Positions 19,336 through 26,773 are shown, numbered from the stretch's first letter. The stretch: DNA of 64,000 nucleotides from Pseudomonadota bacterium (GCA_021821945.1 JAJZTF010000013.1:1-64000); one strand, 5' to 3'. Made by a program: numbers and translations. The notes: generated by a model not told the origin, from the letters alone.

Positions 19336-20103
19336 TCAGGGATTGAGGCCAGCCTCCCTGATGAGGCTGGCGATGTAAGCGCCGGGTATCGCATAGGCGA
19401 TGCCGCTTGGCTCGGAGAGCACATGCTCCTTGGTGTCCTTGACGAACACCATGTTCACCACACCCACCACCCTTCCGCTTTCAGGCTCATAAAGCGGGCT
19501 GCCGCTGTTGCCGGGATAGGCCGTCGCGTCGAGCTGATACACCGAGAAGGGCGTCATGAGCTGCCTGATCGATTTTGCATTCAGCTGGCTTGCATTGGCC
19601 GCCGGTATCACGATGGGCGTGATGGCCGACAGGGTTGCCCTGTGGGTCACGGGATAGAGGCCCAGCACCATGCCGATGGGGAATCCGGTAAAGGCCAGAG
19701 ACTCGCCCTCCCTTGCGCCGCCGTCAAGATGCAATACGGGCAATGGAGGGCCGCTGATCTTGAGCAGCGCCAGGTCATGCTTGGGGTCTATGCTGACAGC
19801 CGTCGCGGTGCGCGCCTTTGCCTGATCGCCTTCGCCAGAAAATACGGCGAGCGCCTCGTGATTCTCCGAATCAAGCGGGGGCGGCAAAACATGCGCGTTG
19901 GTGATAACGTGGTTGCCGTCGCCGACCACGAAACCTGTGCCTATGAATTTCGAAGGGGGCGCCCTGTCCTGCTGTATGGTTCCCACGGCGACGATGGAAG
20001 GCTTGACAGACTGCACCGTGTCTTCAAGGGATGAGGCAAGAGCAGGCAAAGCGATGCAAACAAGGCCGAGGAATCCGATAGCCGGGAAATACATCGATCG
20101 CAT
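19336..20103 (-). CDS. Secreted trypsin-like serine protease (S1 family)
   Basis: A 255-residue exported protease. The signal peptide at 1-23 ends ALA|SS. The catalytic triad is intact: H71 (VITNAHVL), D110 (DPKHDLALLKI) and S200 (YPGNSGSPLY). There is no PDZ domain, unlike DegP or DegQ. The gene begins 22 bases after the stop of the PEP-CTERM gene on the same strand, so both should be transcribed from the sigma54 promoter. A role in processing the PEP-CTERM protein or other surface material is inferred from this linkage. The start at 20103 is preferred because GGGA precedes it; in-frame ATGs at 20109 and 20094 are alternatives. Confidence 0.82.
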   Translation of the reverse strand: MRSMYFPAIGFLGLVCIALPALASSLEDTVQSVKPSIVAVGTIQQDRAPPSKFIGTGFVVGDGNHVITNAHVLPPPLDSENHEALAVFSGEGDQAKARTATAVSIDPKHDLALLKISGPPLPVLHLDGGAREGESLAFTGFPIGMVLGLYPVTHRATLSAITPIVIPAANASQLNAKSIRQLMTPFSVYQLDATAYPGNSGSPLYEPESGRVVGVVNMVFVKDTKEHVLSEPSGIAYAIPGAYIASLIREAGLNP

Positions 20104-20125
20104 CGGCATTCCCGCCATCCCAGGG

Positions 20126-20857
20126 TCAGCCGGTTCTGCGGCGCAACGCCAGGGCAAGAGCGCCTATCGCGAAGAGTGCGATCGTGCCGGGCTCCGGGAC
20201 CGTCCTCAGGTTGTTGCCAGGCGCCGTGCCGAAACCGATCAGCACGTCGGATACGGTCGATGTCGCCAGCAGGCCTGCCGCCTTTATCGTGAATGTCGCC
20301 TGGTTCTGGATGAAGGGATTGTGCGAATTGTATAAGGAGCCCCCTACCTGGCCGTAGCTAGTGTTATTTTGATACATCGCTGGCCCTATGATGGTCTGGT
20401 CTGGCTGGCCGCCGCCGTTCAGATCATTGAAATAGGATTGACTGCCTGACTGTCCTTTAGTCCAGTGCACAATACTGGAAGCGGTGGAACCAACTATTGC
20501 ATTGTTCAGCGTACTTGGTGAAGGGTAAGACAAGGCGCCGGTCGAGCTAATGTCGACCAGATTTCCCGAAAGCGTCACGTTGGCGCCGCTCAGGCTCAGT
20601 ATGGAAGAACCATTGTTGACGGTAAACCAGAGCGAGCTGATGTTCTGGCCTACGCTCGTGATGTTGGGCTGGAGGTTGGTCAGCGTGACGACCATCGAAC
20701 CTGCGGAGACATCGAAAGTGGCCTTGGCCCAGACGGGTTCATTGGCCGGGTCCGTCGCATTCGGCAAGGTGGAATAGGAATAGAATTTCGCATAGGCAGG
20801 GGTCGCCACCAGCAATGCCAGCACCAACATGCCATTTCGAATGAGATTCCAGTTCAT
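20126..20857 (-). CDS. PEP-CTERM sorting-domain protein
   Basis: A 243-residue secreted protein. An N-terminal signal peptide cleaves near AYA|KF (residue 23). The body is Ser/Asn/Thr-rich with predicted beta structure and no recognised domain. The C-terminus is a classic PEP-CTERM anchor: VPEPGT, a hydrophobic helix (IALFAIGALALAL) and an RRR tail. Exosortase A would cleave at this motif and pass the protein to the extracellular matrix. The gene lies behind a sigma54-type promoter, in line with PrsK/PrsR and RpoN control of PEP-CTERM genes in floc-forming betaproteobacteria, and ahead of a protease gene. Confidence 0.93.
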   Translation of the reverse strand: MNWNLIRNGMLVLALLVATPAYAKFYSYSTLPNATDPANEPVWAKATFDVSAGSMVVTLTNLQPNITSVGQNISSLWFTVNNGSSILSLSGANVTLSGNLVDISSTGALSYPSPSTLNNAIVGSTASSIVHWTKGQSGSQSYFNDLNGGGQPDQTIIGPAMYQNNTSYGQVGGSLYNSHNPFIQNQATFTIKAAGLLATSTVSDVLIGFGTAPGNNLRTVPEPGTIALFAIGALALALRRRTG

Positions 20858-20898
20858 CTTTACACCTGCAGCCTTGAATAAATTCCTAACGGAATATA

Positions 20899-20914
20899 AG
20901 CAAAATCTGTACCA
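20899..20914 (-). promoter_or_regulatory. Sigma54 (RpoN) promoter of the PEP-CTERM gene
   Basis: The minus strand reads TGGTACAGATTTTGCT, one mismatch from TGGCAC-N5-TTGCT, with the invariant GG and GC separated by exactly 10 bases. Transcription would start about 12 bases further on, near 20888, leaving a 30-base leader before the ATG at 20857. No competing sigma70 promoter stands out. Confidence 0.72.
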
Positions 20915-20950
20915 TAAAAAAATAACGGTTTATTTTCAATTTGCTACAGA

Positions 20951-21003
20951 ATCCGATGCGTGGAACATTCATCTCGCGGATCATCGGATGTAAAATTTTC
21001 CGA
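20951..21003. repeat. Inverted-repeat cluster, candidate enhancer site
   Basis: ATCCGAT at 20951-20957 is the inverse of ATCGGAT at 20983-20989. A second inverted repeat, TCGGA-N10-TCCGA, spans 20984-21003 around AAAATTT. These lie about 65-115 bases upstream of the predicted sigma54 start, where an enhancer-binding protein such as PrsR would bind. The function is inferred from position only. Confidence 0.45.
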
Positions 21004-21043
21004 CAAATCCCAACGAAGCAACCCGTACCCGACGGAGGCAGGC

Positions 21044-21049
21044 TATAAT
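21044..21049 (+). promoter_or_regulatory. Consensus -10 box for the acyl carrier protein operon
   Basis: TATAAT lies 29 bases before the ATG of the acyl carrier protein gene. The ribosome site GGAG precedes the ATG at 21078. No good -35 hexamer was seen at 16-18 bases, so an activator may be needed. Confidence 0.5.
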
Positions 21050-21077
21050 CCCGGCCGATTTTCCAACTGGAGCAGGC

Positions 21078-21329
21078 ATGACGAATTTTGACGAAGTCCG
21101 GACGATTGTAGGCAACTCTTTGCAGCTTGGCAACAGAATACAGACGATGACGCGGGAAACCCATCTTCTTGGCAGCCTGCCCGAGCTGGACTCGATGGCC
21201 GTGGTCAACCTGATCGCAGCGCTCGAGGAGCACTTCGGGTTTGTCGTTGACGACGACGAGATCAGCGCGGAGGTTTTTTCGACCCTGGGCAGCCTTGAAG
21301 ATTTCGTGACGCAGAAGCTCTCCTCATGA
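21078..21329 (+). CDS. Acyl carrier protein, XrtA-associated
   Basis: An 83-residue acyl carrier protein. The phosphopantetheine serine is S39 in LPELDSMAVVNLI. This is the DS-M variant of the DSL motif, with an acidic helix II and a following EEHFGFVVDDDE stretch. It is distinct from the fatty-acid AcpP encoded at 32.4 kb. It sits first in a three-gene set with the two XrtA-associated hydrolases and overlaps the next gene by four bases. It probably tethers an acyl or aminoacyl intermediate for the matrix pathway, possibly with the PLP decarboxylase and ligase encoded 6 kb away. Confidence 0.88.
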   Translation: MTNFDEVRTIVGNSLQLGNRIQTMTRETHLLGSLPELDSMAVVNLIAALEEHFGFVVDDDEISAEVFSTLGSLEDFVTQKLSS

Positions 21330-22138
21330 GCGCATTCCGGCCCTTCTTCATGCAGACCGAAGCGGGCCGGCGTTTTTTCATTCACCATCCCTGCACTACC
21401 GCCTGCAAGGGCGCTGTCCTGTATGTGCATCCCTTCGCCGAGGAAATGAACAAGAGCCGCCGCATGGCGGCCATGCAGGCAAGAAGCCTCTCGGAAACCG
21501 GCTATTCCGTGCTGCAGATCGATCTTTACGGTTGTGGCGACAGCGAAGGCGACCTCCGGGATGCCAGATGGGAAATCTGGAAACAGGACCTGAGGCTCGG
21601 CCTTCAATGGCTAAGGGAACAGCATGAGCTGCCTGTCACGCTGTGGGGTTTGAGGCTGGGTGCACTGCTGGCGCTCGATTTCGCAAGAGACGAGAATTTT
21701 CCATTCGAAAAAATGCTCCTCTGGCAGCCCGTGCACAGCGGCGAGGCCCATCTTGCGCAGTTTCTGCGCCTCCGTCTTGCAAATGCGATGATTTCAGGCA
21801 AGGCGAAGGTCAGCCTTCAGGACCTGAAACAAGAACTGGCATCGGCAGGCACGCTCGAAATTGCGGGCTATGAATTGCCATATGAACTTGCCGAATCGAT
21901 GAGCCGCCTGAAACTGGAAGAGCTCGGCAAACCCGGCGTTCCCCATCACTGGCTGGAAACCATGCCCGATGCAGGTTCAGCACTCCCGCCCGCATCTGGC
22001 CGGATTGCAAGCGCATGGAAAAGCAGCGGCATCCCGATCCGGATTCACAAGGCCCAGGGCGAGCCATTCTGGTCGACCCAGGAGATCACGGATTGCCCCG
22101 ATCTCATCGCCCAGACAACGGGGATATTTGCGGCATGA
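21326..22138 (+). CDS. Exosortase A system-associated hydrolase 2 (alpha/beta hydrolase fold, no nucleophile)
   Basis: A 270-residue alpha/beta-hydrolase-fold protein that matches the second of the paired XrtA-linked hydrolases. The fold is visible in VLYVHPFAEEMNKSRR (strand and oxyanion loop) and QIDLYGCGDSEGD. At the nucleophile elbow the sequence is WGLRLGALLAL, so Arg110 replaces the expected Ser, Cys or Asp and no catalytic residue is evident there. It may be a pseudo-enzyme or work by a different residue, perhaps as a partner of hydrolase 1. It overlaps the acyl carrier gene and the hydrolase 1 gene by four bases each (ATGA-type), so stoichiometric co-expression is likely. Cytoplasmic. 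Confidence 0.85.
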   Translation: MSAFRPFFMQTEAGRRFFIHHPCTTACKGAVLYVHPFAEEMNKSRRMAAMQARSLSETGYSVLQIDLYGCGDSEGDLRDARWEIWKQDLRLGLQWLREQHELPVTLWGLRLGALLALDFARDENFPFEKMLLWQPVHSGEAHLAQFLRLRLANAMISGKAKVSLQDLKQELASAGTLEIAGYELPYELAESMSRLKLEELGKPGVPHHWLETMPDAGSALPPASGRIASAWKSSGIPIRIHKAQGEPFWSTQEITDCPDLIAQTTGIFAA

Positions 22139-22971
22139 GCGCATACACGGAAACCGCGTTTTCTTTCGAGTGCGAAGGAAACAGCCTGGCGGCCATCCTC
22201 GCAGCTCCCGACAAGCCTTCCGCACAGGGCGTGCTCGTCATCGTCGGCGGACCGCAATACCGCGCAGGCAGCCACAGGCAGTTCACGCTGCTGTCCAGGT
22301 CCCTGGCGGAGGCAGGCATCCCCTGCATGCGCTTCGACTACCGGGGCATGGGGGACAGCGAAGGCAGGCTGCACATGTTCGAGGAAGTTGAAACGGACAT
22401 AGCCAGGGCTCTGGATGCCTGTTTCGCGAACTGCCCCGGGCTCGAGAAGGTCGCGCTCTGGGGGCTGTGCGATGCGGCTTCGGCCGCGATCTTCCATGCG
22501 CATCGAGATTCAAGGGTGAACGGCCTGGTGCTGGCAAATCCCTGGGTCAGGACACAGCAGGGAGAAGCCAAGGCCAGGCTCAAGCACTACTACCTGTCCA
22601 AGCTGACAGATCCCGCCCTGTGGCGAAAACTCTTTTCCGGCAAATTCGATTTTTCGGATTCCTTCAGGAGCTTCTTTGGCTCGGTCTCGAAAGCAAGACG
22701 GGAACCGCAAAAAAGCGATCAGCCCCTGCCCGAAAAAATGCGCATCGGCCTTGAAAAATTTAGCGGCAAGGTTCTCCTGATCCTGAGCGGCAACGATCTC
22801 GTCGCGCGCGAATTCGAGGATGCGGTGCAAGCATCCGGCGCATGGCAATCCCTACTCGGGAGCCCGAGGTTTTGCCGCAAGGATCTTGCCGATGCAGACC
22901 ACACCTTCTCTTCCAGAAAATGGCGGGATCAGGTGAGCGAGTGGACCCGCGAGTGGGTCAAGAAACTCTAA
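22135..22971 (+). CDS. Exosortase A system-associated hydrolase 1 (alpha/beta hydrolase)
   Basis: A 278-residue alpha/beta hydrolase. The elbow motif is WGLCDAASA with Cys112 as the likely nucleophile. D221 (SGNDLVAREF) and H256 (DADHTF) complete a triad. A cysteine nucleophile at this place suggests a thioesterase, acyltransferase or dienelactone-hydrolase-like chemistry, which would suit release of a product from the adjacent acyl carrier protein. The ATG at 22135 overlaps the TGA of hydrolase 2. The frame is open further upstream, but only as shadow. The next gene converges 5 bases downstream. Confidence 0.87.
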   Translation: MSAYTETAFSFECEGNSLAAILAAPDKPSAQGVLVIVGGPQYRAGSHRQFTLLSRSLAEAGIPCMRFDYRGMGDSEGRLHMFEEVETDIARALDACFANCPGLEKVALWGLCDAASAAIFHAHRDSRVNGLVLANPWVRTQQGEAKARLKHYYLSKLTDPALWRKLFSGKFDFSDSFRSFFGSVSKARREPQKSDQPLPEKMRIGLEKFSGKVLLILSGNDLVAREFEDAVQASGAWQSLLGSPRFCRKDLADADHTFSSRKWRDQVSEWTREWVKKL

Positions 22972-22976
22972 TCCGC

Positions 22977-24215
22977 TTAGCCGCCCGATAACAGCCCCAG
23001 CCTTTTCGCGACCCATGAAGTCGTCGTCGCCTGTATGAGTATCGTCACCAGGATCGCGATGAAGGCAACGGATGCGACGATCTCGGCCCCCGGCGCCCTG
23101 GCTCCCAGAAGCATGCCGGAGAGCGCGCCCGGAATCACGCCAGTCTCGCGCGTCCAGCACATGAAGAGCAATTCCTTGAAGCTCCATCTGGCGCGCCTGT
23201 CAGGCAATGCACAAAGAAAAACCGTGCAAGGCCTGGCGACCAGCATGAAGATCGCCACCACGGCAGCGCCAGCGTAAAGATAGCGGTCCATCAGTGCAAA
23301 ATTCACCTGACTGCCGAGCAGGATGAAGATGAACATGCGCATGATCAGCGCGGTGGTCATCACGAAATCCTCGAGCTGGCGGTTTTCCGCCTTCGAGCGT
23401 GAAAAGCCCAGGGACTCGACATTGCCCAGCATGATGCCGAAAACGAACACCGCCATGAAACCGCTGGCATGCATTCCGTCTGCAGCGATGTAGGCGCCGA
23501 TCACGGCCATCAGGGTGACCACCGGGGCGAATTCCTCGAGGAAGCCGAATCGCTCGTGCGAAATCAGCAGGGCGGCAAGGTAACCCAGAATGCCGCCTGT
23601 CGCGATGCCGTATAGCGACTGCTTCAACAGACCAGACAACGCATCCGCAGTGGAAAAATTCTCCGAACCCGTCGCGATTCCCAGCACGGTGAAGGTGAGT
23701 ATCGCACCCATCGCATCGTTGAAGGCCGACTCGCTCATCACGGTCTGGGCGATGCGCGGCCTTATCCTGACCTCTTTGAAAACAGGGACCAGGGTCGCCG
23801 GGTCCGTGGAAGAAAGGACTGCGCCCAGAAGCAGGGCGATGATGAAGGGCACATGCAGAAAGTAGTAGGCGGCAAGCCCCGTGATTGCCGCCGTGATCAG
23901 AACACCGGCTGTCGCGAGCAGCAGGATCGAGATCCATACTTCCTTCAGCACCCCAAGCCTGATCGACGCCCCGCCATCGAACAGGATATAGCTGGCACCG
24001 AAGATCAGGATGAGCTGGTTGACGCTGGAGGTGGCGCTTATATCCAATAGCCCCAGCGCGTCTGGACCGACCAGCATGCCCACGAGAAGAAACACCGCGA
24101 CATCCGGCGCGCGGATGAACCTTGCCAGAAGGCTGGAAAGCGTGCCAAGCCCAAGTATCACGCCGAACAGAAGAAGCGTGTGCTTGGCCAATTCCAGCGC
24201 GTGAGAACTTTCCAT
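22977..24215 (-). CDS. Cation:proton antiporter (CPA1/NhaP family)
   Basis: A 412-residue membrane protein with about 12 hydrophobic segments, matching CPA1 antiporters of the NhaP/KhaP type. The ion-binding Asn-Asp pair is in SESAFNDAMGA, and STDPATLVPVFKEVRIRPR is a strong family signature. The N-terminus shows FLLVGMLVGPDALG. It lacks the long C-terminal TrkA-C domain of NhaP2, so it is the short form. It would exchange Na+ or K+ for H+ across the inner membrane. Its start codon abuts the manC stop codon with no spacer, so it is probably expressed with manC. Ion specificity cannot be read. Confidence 0.85.
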   Translation of the reverse strand: MESSHALELAKHTLLLFGVILGLGTLSSLLARFIRAPDVAVFLLVGMLVGPDALGLLDISATSSVNQLILIFGASYILFDGGASIRLGVLKEVWISILLLATAGVLITAAITGLAAYYFLHVPFIIALLLGAVLSSTDPATLVPVFKEVRIRPRIAQTVMSESAFNDAMGAILTFTVLGIATGSENFSTADALSGLLKQSLYGIATGGILGYLAALLISHERFGFLEEFAPVVTLMAVIGAYIAADGMHASGFMAVFVFGIMLGNVESLGFSRSKAENRQLEDFVMTTALIMRMFIFILLGSQVNFALMDRYLYAGAAVVAIFMLVARPCTVFLCALPDRRARWSFKELLFMCWTRETGVIPGALSGMLLGARAPGAEIVASVAFIAILVTILIQATTTSWVAKRLGLLSGG

Positions 24216-25637
24216 CTAGCTGCGCTTGTAATCGTCCTGGAAACGCACGATGTCGTCCTCGCCGAGATAGCTGCCGGACTGGACTTCTATCATGAAGAGC
24301 GGAAGCTTTCCCACGTTCTCGAGGCGGTGCGTCTGGCCGATGGGAATATAGGTGGACTGGTTCTCATGCAGCAGCTCGACCCTGTCTCCGCAGGTCACCT
24401 TCGCCGTGCCAGAGACGACTATCCAGTGTTCCGCCCGATGATAGTGCATCTGCAATGAGAGCTTGGCGGCCGGCTTCACCATGATGCGCTTGACCTGGAA
24501 GCGCTCTCCCATGTCTATGCCCTCGTAATAGCCCCAGGGCCTGTAGACCCGCCTGTGCACGAGATGCTCCGTGCGCTCGGCCTGCTTAAGATACTCCACA
24601 GCATGCTTCACATCCTGCGCCATATCCTTGTGCATCACGAGAACCGCATCCGCCGTTTCGACCACCACGAGGTCTCGCACCCCTATGGTCGCCACCATGC
24701 GGCTTTCGGCCCGCACGTACGAGCCCTGGGTCTCCGCGATATAAACATCGCCGCGCACCGAATTGCCGCGCGCATCCTGCTCGCTGACTTCAGCCAGCGA
24801 AGACCATGAGCCGATGTCGTTCCAGCCGATATCGACGCAGACCAGGGCTGCAGACTTTGTGCGCTCCATCACTGCATAGTCGATGGATTCGGATGGGCAG
24901 GCTGCGAAATCGCTCTCGTGCAGGCGGCAAAAGTCGAGATCGTGCGTGCTGTTCTGCCAGGCGAGCTCTGCGGCCTTGTGGATGTCCGGCCGGTGAGCCT
25001 CTAGCTCGGCAAGATAAACCGACGCCTTGAACACGAACATGCCGCTGTTCCAGAAAAACTTTCCGGATGCCAGAAATGCCTTCGCCGTATCAAGATCAGG
25101 CTTTTCCACAAAGCGTGCGACCGAGAAGGAGTCCTCCTCTGCAAGAGCGATTCCTTGTTCGATGTAGCCAAAACCCGTGGCGGGGTAGTCCGGCCTGATG
25201 CCGAAGGTCACGAGCCTGTCCTGCTGCGCAAGCGCACCTGCCTTGCGGATCGCACTTTGAAAGCCCTCCACATCCCGGATCAGATGATCCGCGGCCATCA
25301 CCAGAAGGATCGCGTCCTCGCTTCTATCGAGCGCTGCAAGTGCAGCGACGGCAACCGCAGGCGCTGTGTTCCTCCCGGCAGGCTCCAGTATATGCAGAAG
25401 GGGCTGCGTGCCTATCGCCTGCATCTGCTCCGCAGCCAGGAAACGGTGATCGTTGTTGCAAACCACGAGCGGCGCACTCACATTGGGCAATCCCTTCAAC
25501 CGCAATACTGTTTCCTGGAACAGCGTTCGCTCGGACAAAAGCGGCAAAAACTGCTTGGGCAGCGCTGTACGCGACAGCGGCCAAAGGCGCGTCCCCGAAC
25601 CGCCTGACAGAACAACGGGATAGATATTGGGCAGCAT
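24216..25637 (-). CDS. manC: Mannose-1-phosphate guanylyltransferase / mannose-6-phosphate isomerase
   Basis: A 473-residue bifunctional enzyme. The N-terminal nucleotidyltransferase has GGSGTRLWPLSR at residues 12-23 and a conserved FVEKPD. The C-terminal cupin domain has RPWGYYEGID, QMHYHRAEHWIVVSGTA and the HRLENVG metal site typical of type II phosphomannose isomerase. It makes GDP-mannose, the donor for mannose or derived sugars in the exopolysaccharide. GAGGAA precedes the ATG at 25637. It lies at the right edge of the XrtA-linked polysaccharide region, directly before the antiporter gene. Confidence 0.95.
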   Translation of the reverse strand: MLPNIYPVVLSGGSGTRLWPLSRTALPKQFLPLLSERTLFQETVLRLKGLPNVSAPLVVCNNDHRFLAAEQMQAIGTQPLLHILEPAGRNTAPAVAVAALAALDRSEDAILLVMAADHLIRDVEGFQSAIRKAGALAQQDRLVTFGIRPDYPATGFGYIEQGIALAEEDSFSVARFVEKPDLDTAKAFLASGKFFWNSGMFVFKASVYLAELEAHRPDIHKAAELAWQNSTHDLDFCRLHESDFAACPSESIDYAVMERTKSAALVCVDIGWNDIGSWSSLAEVSEQDARGNSVRGDVYIAETQGSYVRAESRMVATIGVRDLVVVETADAVLVMHKDMAQDVKHAVEYLKQAERTEHLVHRRVYRPWGYYEGIDMGERFQVKRIMVKPAAKLSLQMHYHRAEHWIVVSGTAKVTCGDRVELLHENQSTYIPIGQTHRLENVGKLPLFMIEVQSGSYLGEDDIVRFQDDYKRS

Positions 25638-25726
25638 GGATTATTTCCTCGGATCTCTAAAAAGTGAACATTGCGCCCAGTCATCACCCAGGCTTTCATA
25701 AAGGCATGCGCAACCTCTTGTCCGTA

Positions 25727-26206
25727 CTACTGATGTTCGTCGTTTGCCTTGCCGCTTCCTTCCATTCTCTCGATTGCTTCCGAGTTAAGCGGAATGAACT
25801 GTCCTGCAAGACCGATAAATTCAACATCTGGCAGATCTTTATTAAACGCTCTCATCACATGCATATTAAGTGTGAAAATCTTAAACACCAAGAAGTTTTG
25901 CTCTTCCACTGCGGAATCTAAAAATAAATTTGTCATGCCTTGCGCAAAGCTGCCAAACAGCGGATCGCTCCCCGGCTCACTCCTATCGATTCTTGAAAAT
26001 ATCCTTTTGGTTAAAAACTCGGTAAACCGGGGTTTGCTGGGCGCAGTAAGAGCGAGAACTATTGCAACAAGAATTGTTGCAATGCTCAGCAGGAGGAATT
26101 TATTATTCTTCACCGATGAAACAGCCGGCGCATGCAGCATCTCTTCACTATGCTTGGACTTGCCGGCATCCGAGTTAATTTCTTCAGCACTGGATTTCTT
26201 TGTCAT
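25727..26206 (-). CDS. Hypothetical protein with one membrane helix
   Basis: A 159-residue protein of unknown function. A charged, Lys/Glu/Ser-rich N-terminus of about 35 residues precedes a single hydrophobic helix (FLLLSIATILVAIVLALTA). After it comes a soluble part with the pattern NFLVFKIFTL and FIGLAGQFIPL, faintly like DUF4359-type small membrane proteins. The ribosome site AAGGAAAGGT ahead of the ATG at 26206 supports this strand over an open frame on the plus strand. It is AT-richer than its neighbours and lies between manC and the tRNA cluster. Topology would put the C-terminal part in the periplasm. Confidence 0.6.
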   Translation of the reverse strand: MTKKSSAEEINSDAGKSKHSEEMLHAPAVSSVKNNKFLLLSIATILVAIVLALTAPSKPRFTEFLTKRIFSRIDRSEPGSDPLFGSFAQGMTNLFLDSAVEEQNFLVFKIFTLNMHVMRAFNKDLPDVEFIGLAGQFIPLNSEAIERMEGSGKANDEHQ

Positions 26207-26352
26207 GGTGCACCTTTCCTTGGATTCGGGTTTGAATCGGACGTCTGAAAATCATGTTTCAGATTAACCATGCACAAGGCTTCTGCTCATGATGAATGGC
26301 ATACAGCATTCGATATTAAACGGTTTCCGGCAGCTTTCCAATGGCTTTGGAC

Positions 26353-26444
26353 TGGTGCCCGGAGCCGGGGTCGAACCGGCACGCTGGTTTTACCCAAGCG
26401 ACGGATTTTAAGTCCGTTGTGTCTACCAATTTCACCACCCGGGC
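26353..26444 (-). tRNA. tRNA-Leu (anticodon TAA)
   Basis: A 92-base gene including an encoded CCA. The acceptor stem GCCCGGG pairs with TCCGGGC. The anticodon loop reads CTTAAAA with anticodon TAA, and the long variable arm of class II tRNAs is present (CGCTTGGGTAAAACCAGCG). The T-arm is GGTTCGA. It is last of four tRNA genes on this strand. Confidence 0.96.
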
Positions 26445-26451
26445 AGGCGTA

Positions 26452-26525
26452 TGGAGGTGCGTCCCAGAGTCGAACTGGGCTGACCGGATTTGCAATCCGG
26501 GGCATAACCGCTTTGCTAACGCACC
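26452..26525 (-). tRNA. tRNA-Cys (anticodon GCA)
   Basis: A 74-base gene with encoded CCA and discriminator T. The acceptor GGTGCGT pairs with ACGCACC, the anticodon loop is TTGCAAA with GCA, and the T-arm is AGTTCGACT. The sequence follows the E. coli tRNA-Cys pattern closely. A terminator-like hairpin separates it from the upstream tRNA-Gly gene by 8 bases. Confidence 0.96.
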
Positions 26526-26533
26526 ATAAAAAT

Positions 26534-26558
26534 AAGGGAAAGCCTGATGCTTTCCCTT
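26534..26558 (-). terminator. Terminator-like hairpin inside the tRNA cluster
   Basis: A perfect 10-bp stem (AAGGGAAAGC / GCTTTCCCTT, loop ATCAG on the minus strand) is followed by ATTTTTAT. It looks like an intrinsic terminator for transcripts reading leftward from tRNA-Gly, yet tRNA-Cys and tRNA-Leu follow on the same strand. It could also serve as a processing signal. Confidence 0.6.
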
Positions 26559-26563
26559 GAATG

Positions 26564-26639
26564 TGGAGCGGGAAAAGAGTCTCGAACTCTCGACCTCAAC
26601 CTTGGCAAGGTTGCGCTCTACCAACTGAGCTACTCCCGC
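26564..26639 (-). tRNA. tRNA-Gly (anticodon GCC), copy 2 in transcription order
   Basis: A 76-base gene including CCA. The acceptor GCGGGAG pairs with TTCCCGC (one G-T pair). The anticodon loop is TTGCCAA with GCC and the T-arm is AGTTCGAGA. It differs from the neighbouring copy by one base in the acceptor stem, indicating a recent tandem duplication. Confidence 0.96.
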
Positions 26640-26683
26640 ATTTGGAGCATCGCATCGTAAGGTTGACAGTATATCTGTTCAAC

Positions 26684-26759
26684 TGGAGCGGGAGAAGAGT
26701 CTCGAACTCTCGACCTCAACCTTGGCAAGGTTGCGCTCTACCAACTGAGCTACTCCCGC
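26684..26759 (-). tRNA. tRNA-Gly (anticodon GCC), copy 1 in transcription order
   Basis: A 76-base gene including CCA, almost identical to the copy at 26564-26639; here the 3' acceptor strand is CTCCCGC. It is the promoter-proximal member of the cluster and follows a near-consensus sigma70 promoter by about 15 bases. Confidence 0.96.
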
Positions 26760-26773
26760 ATTGCGAGGCGCGA

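Noticed and set aside
26244-26263. TCTGAAA/TTTCAGA hairpin downstream of the tRNA cluster
   Set aside because: A stable enough stem, but no T-run on either strand, so it is not called a terminator.
25749-26267. Plus-strand frame opposite the small membrane protein
   Set aside because: The minus-strand frame has a strong ribosome site, a membrane helix and a sensible charge pattern; this one does not.
25727-26759. tRNA cluster as an integration site next to an AT-rich gene
   Set aside because: No integrase, no direct repeat of a tRNA 3' end and no mobility gene was seen.
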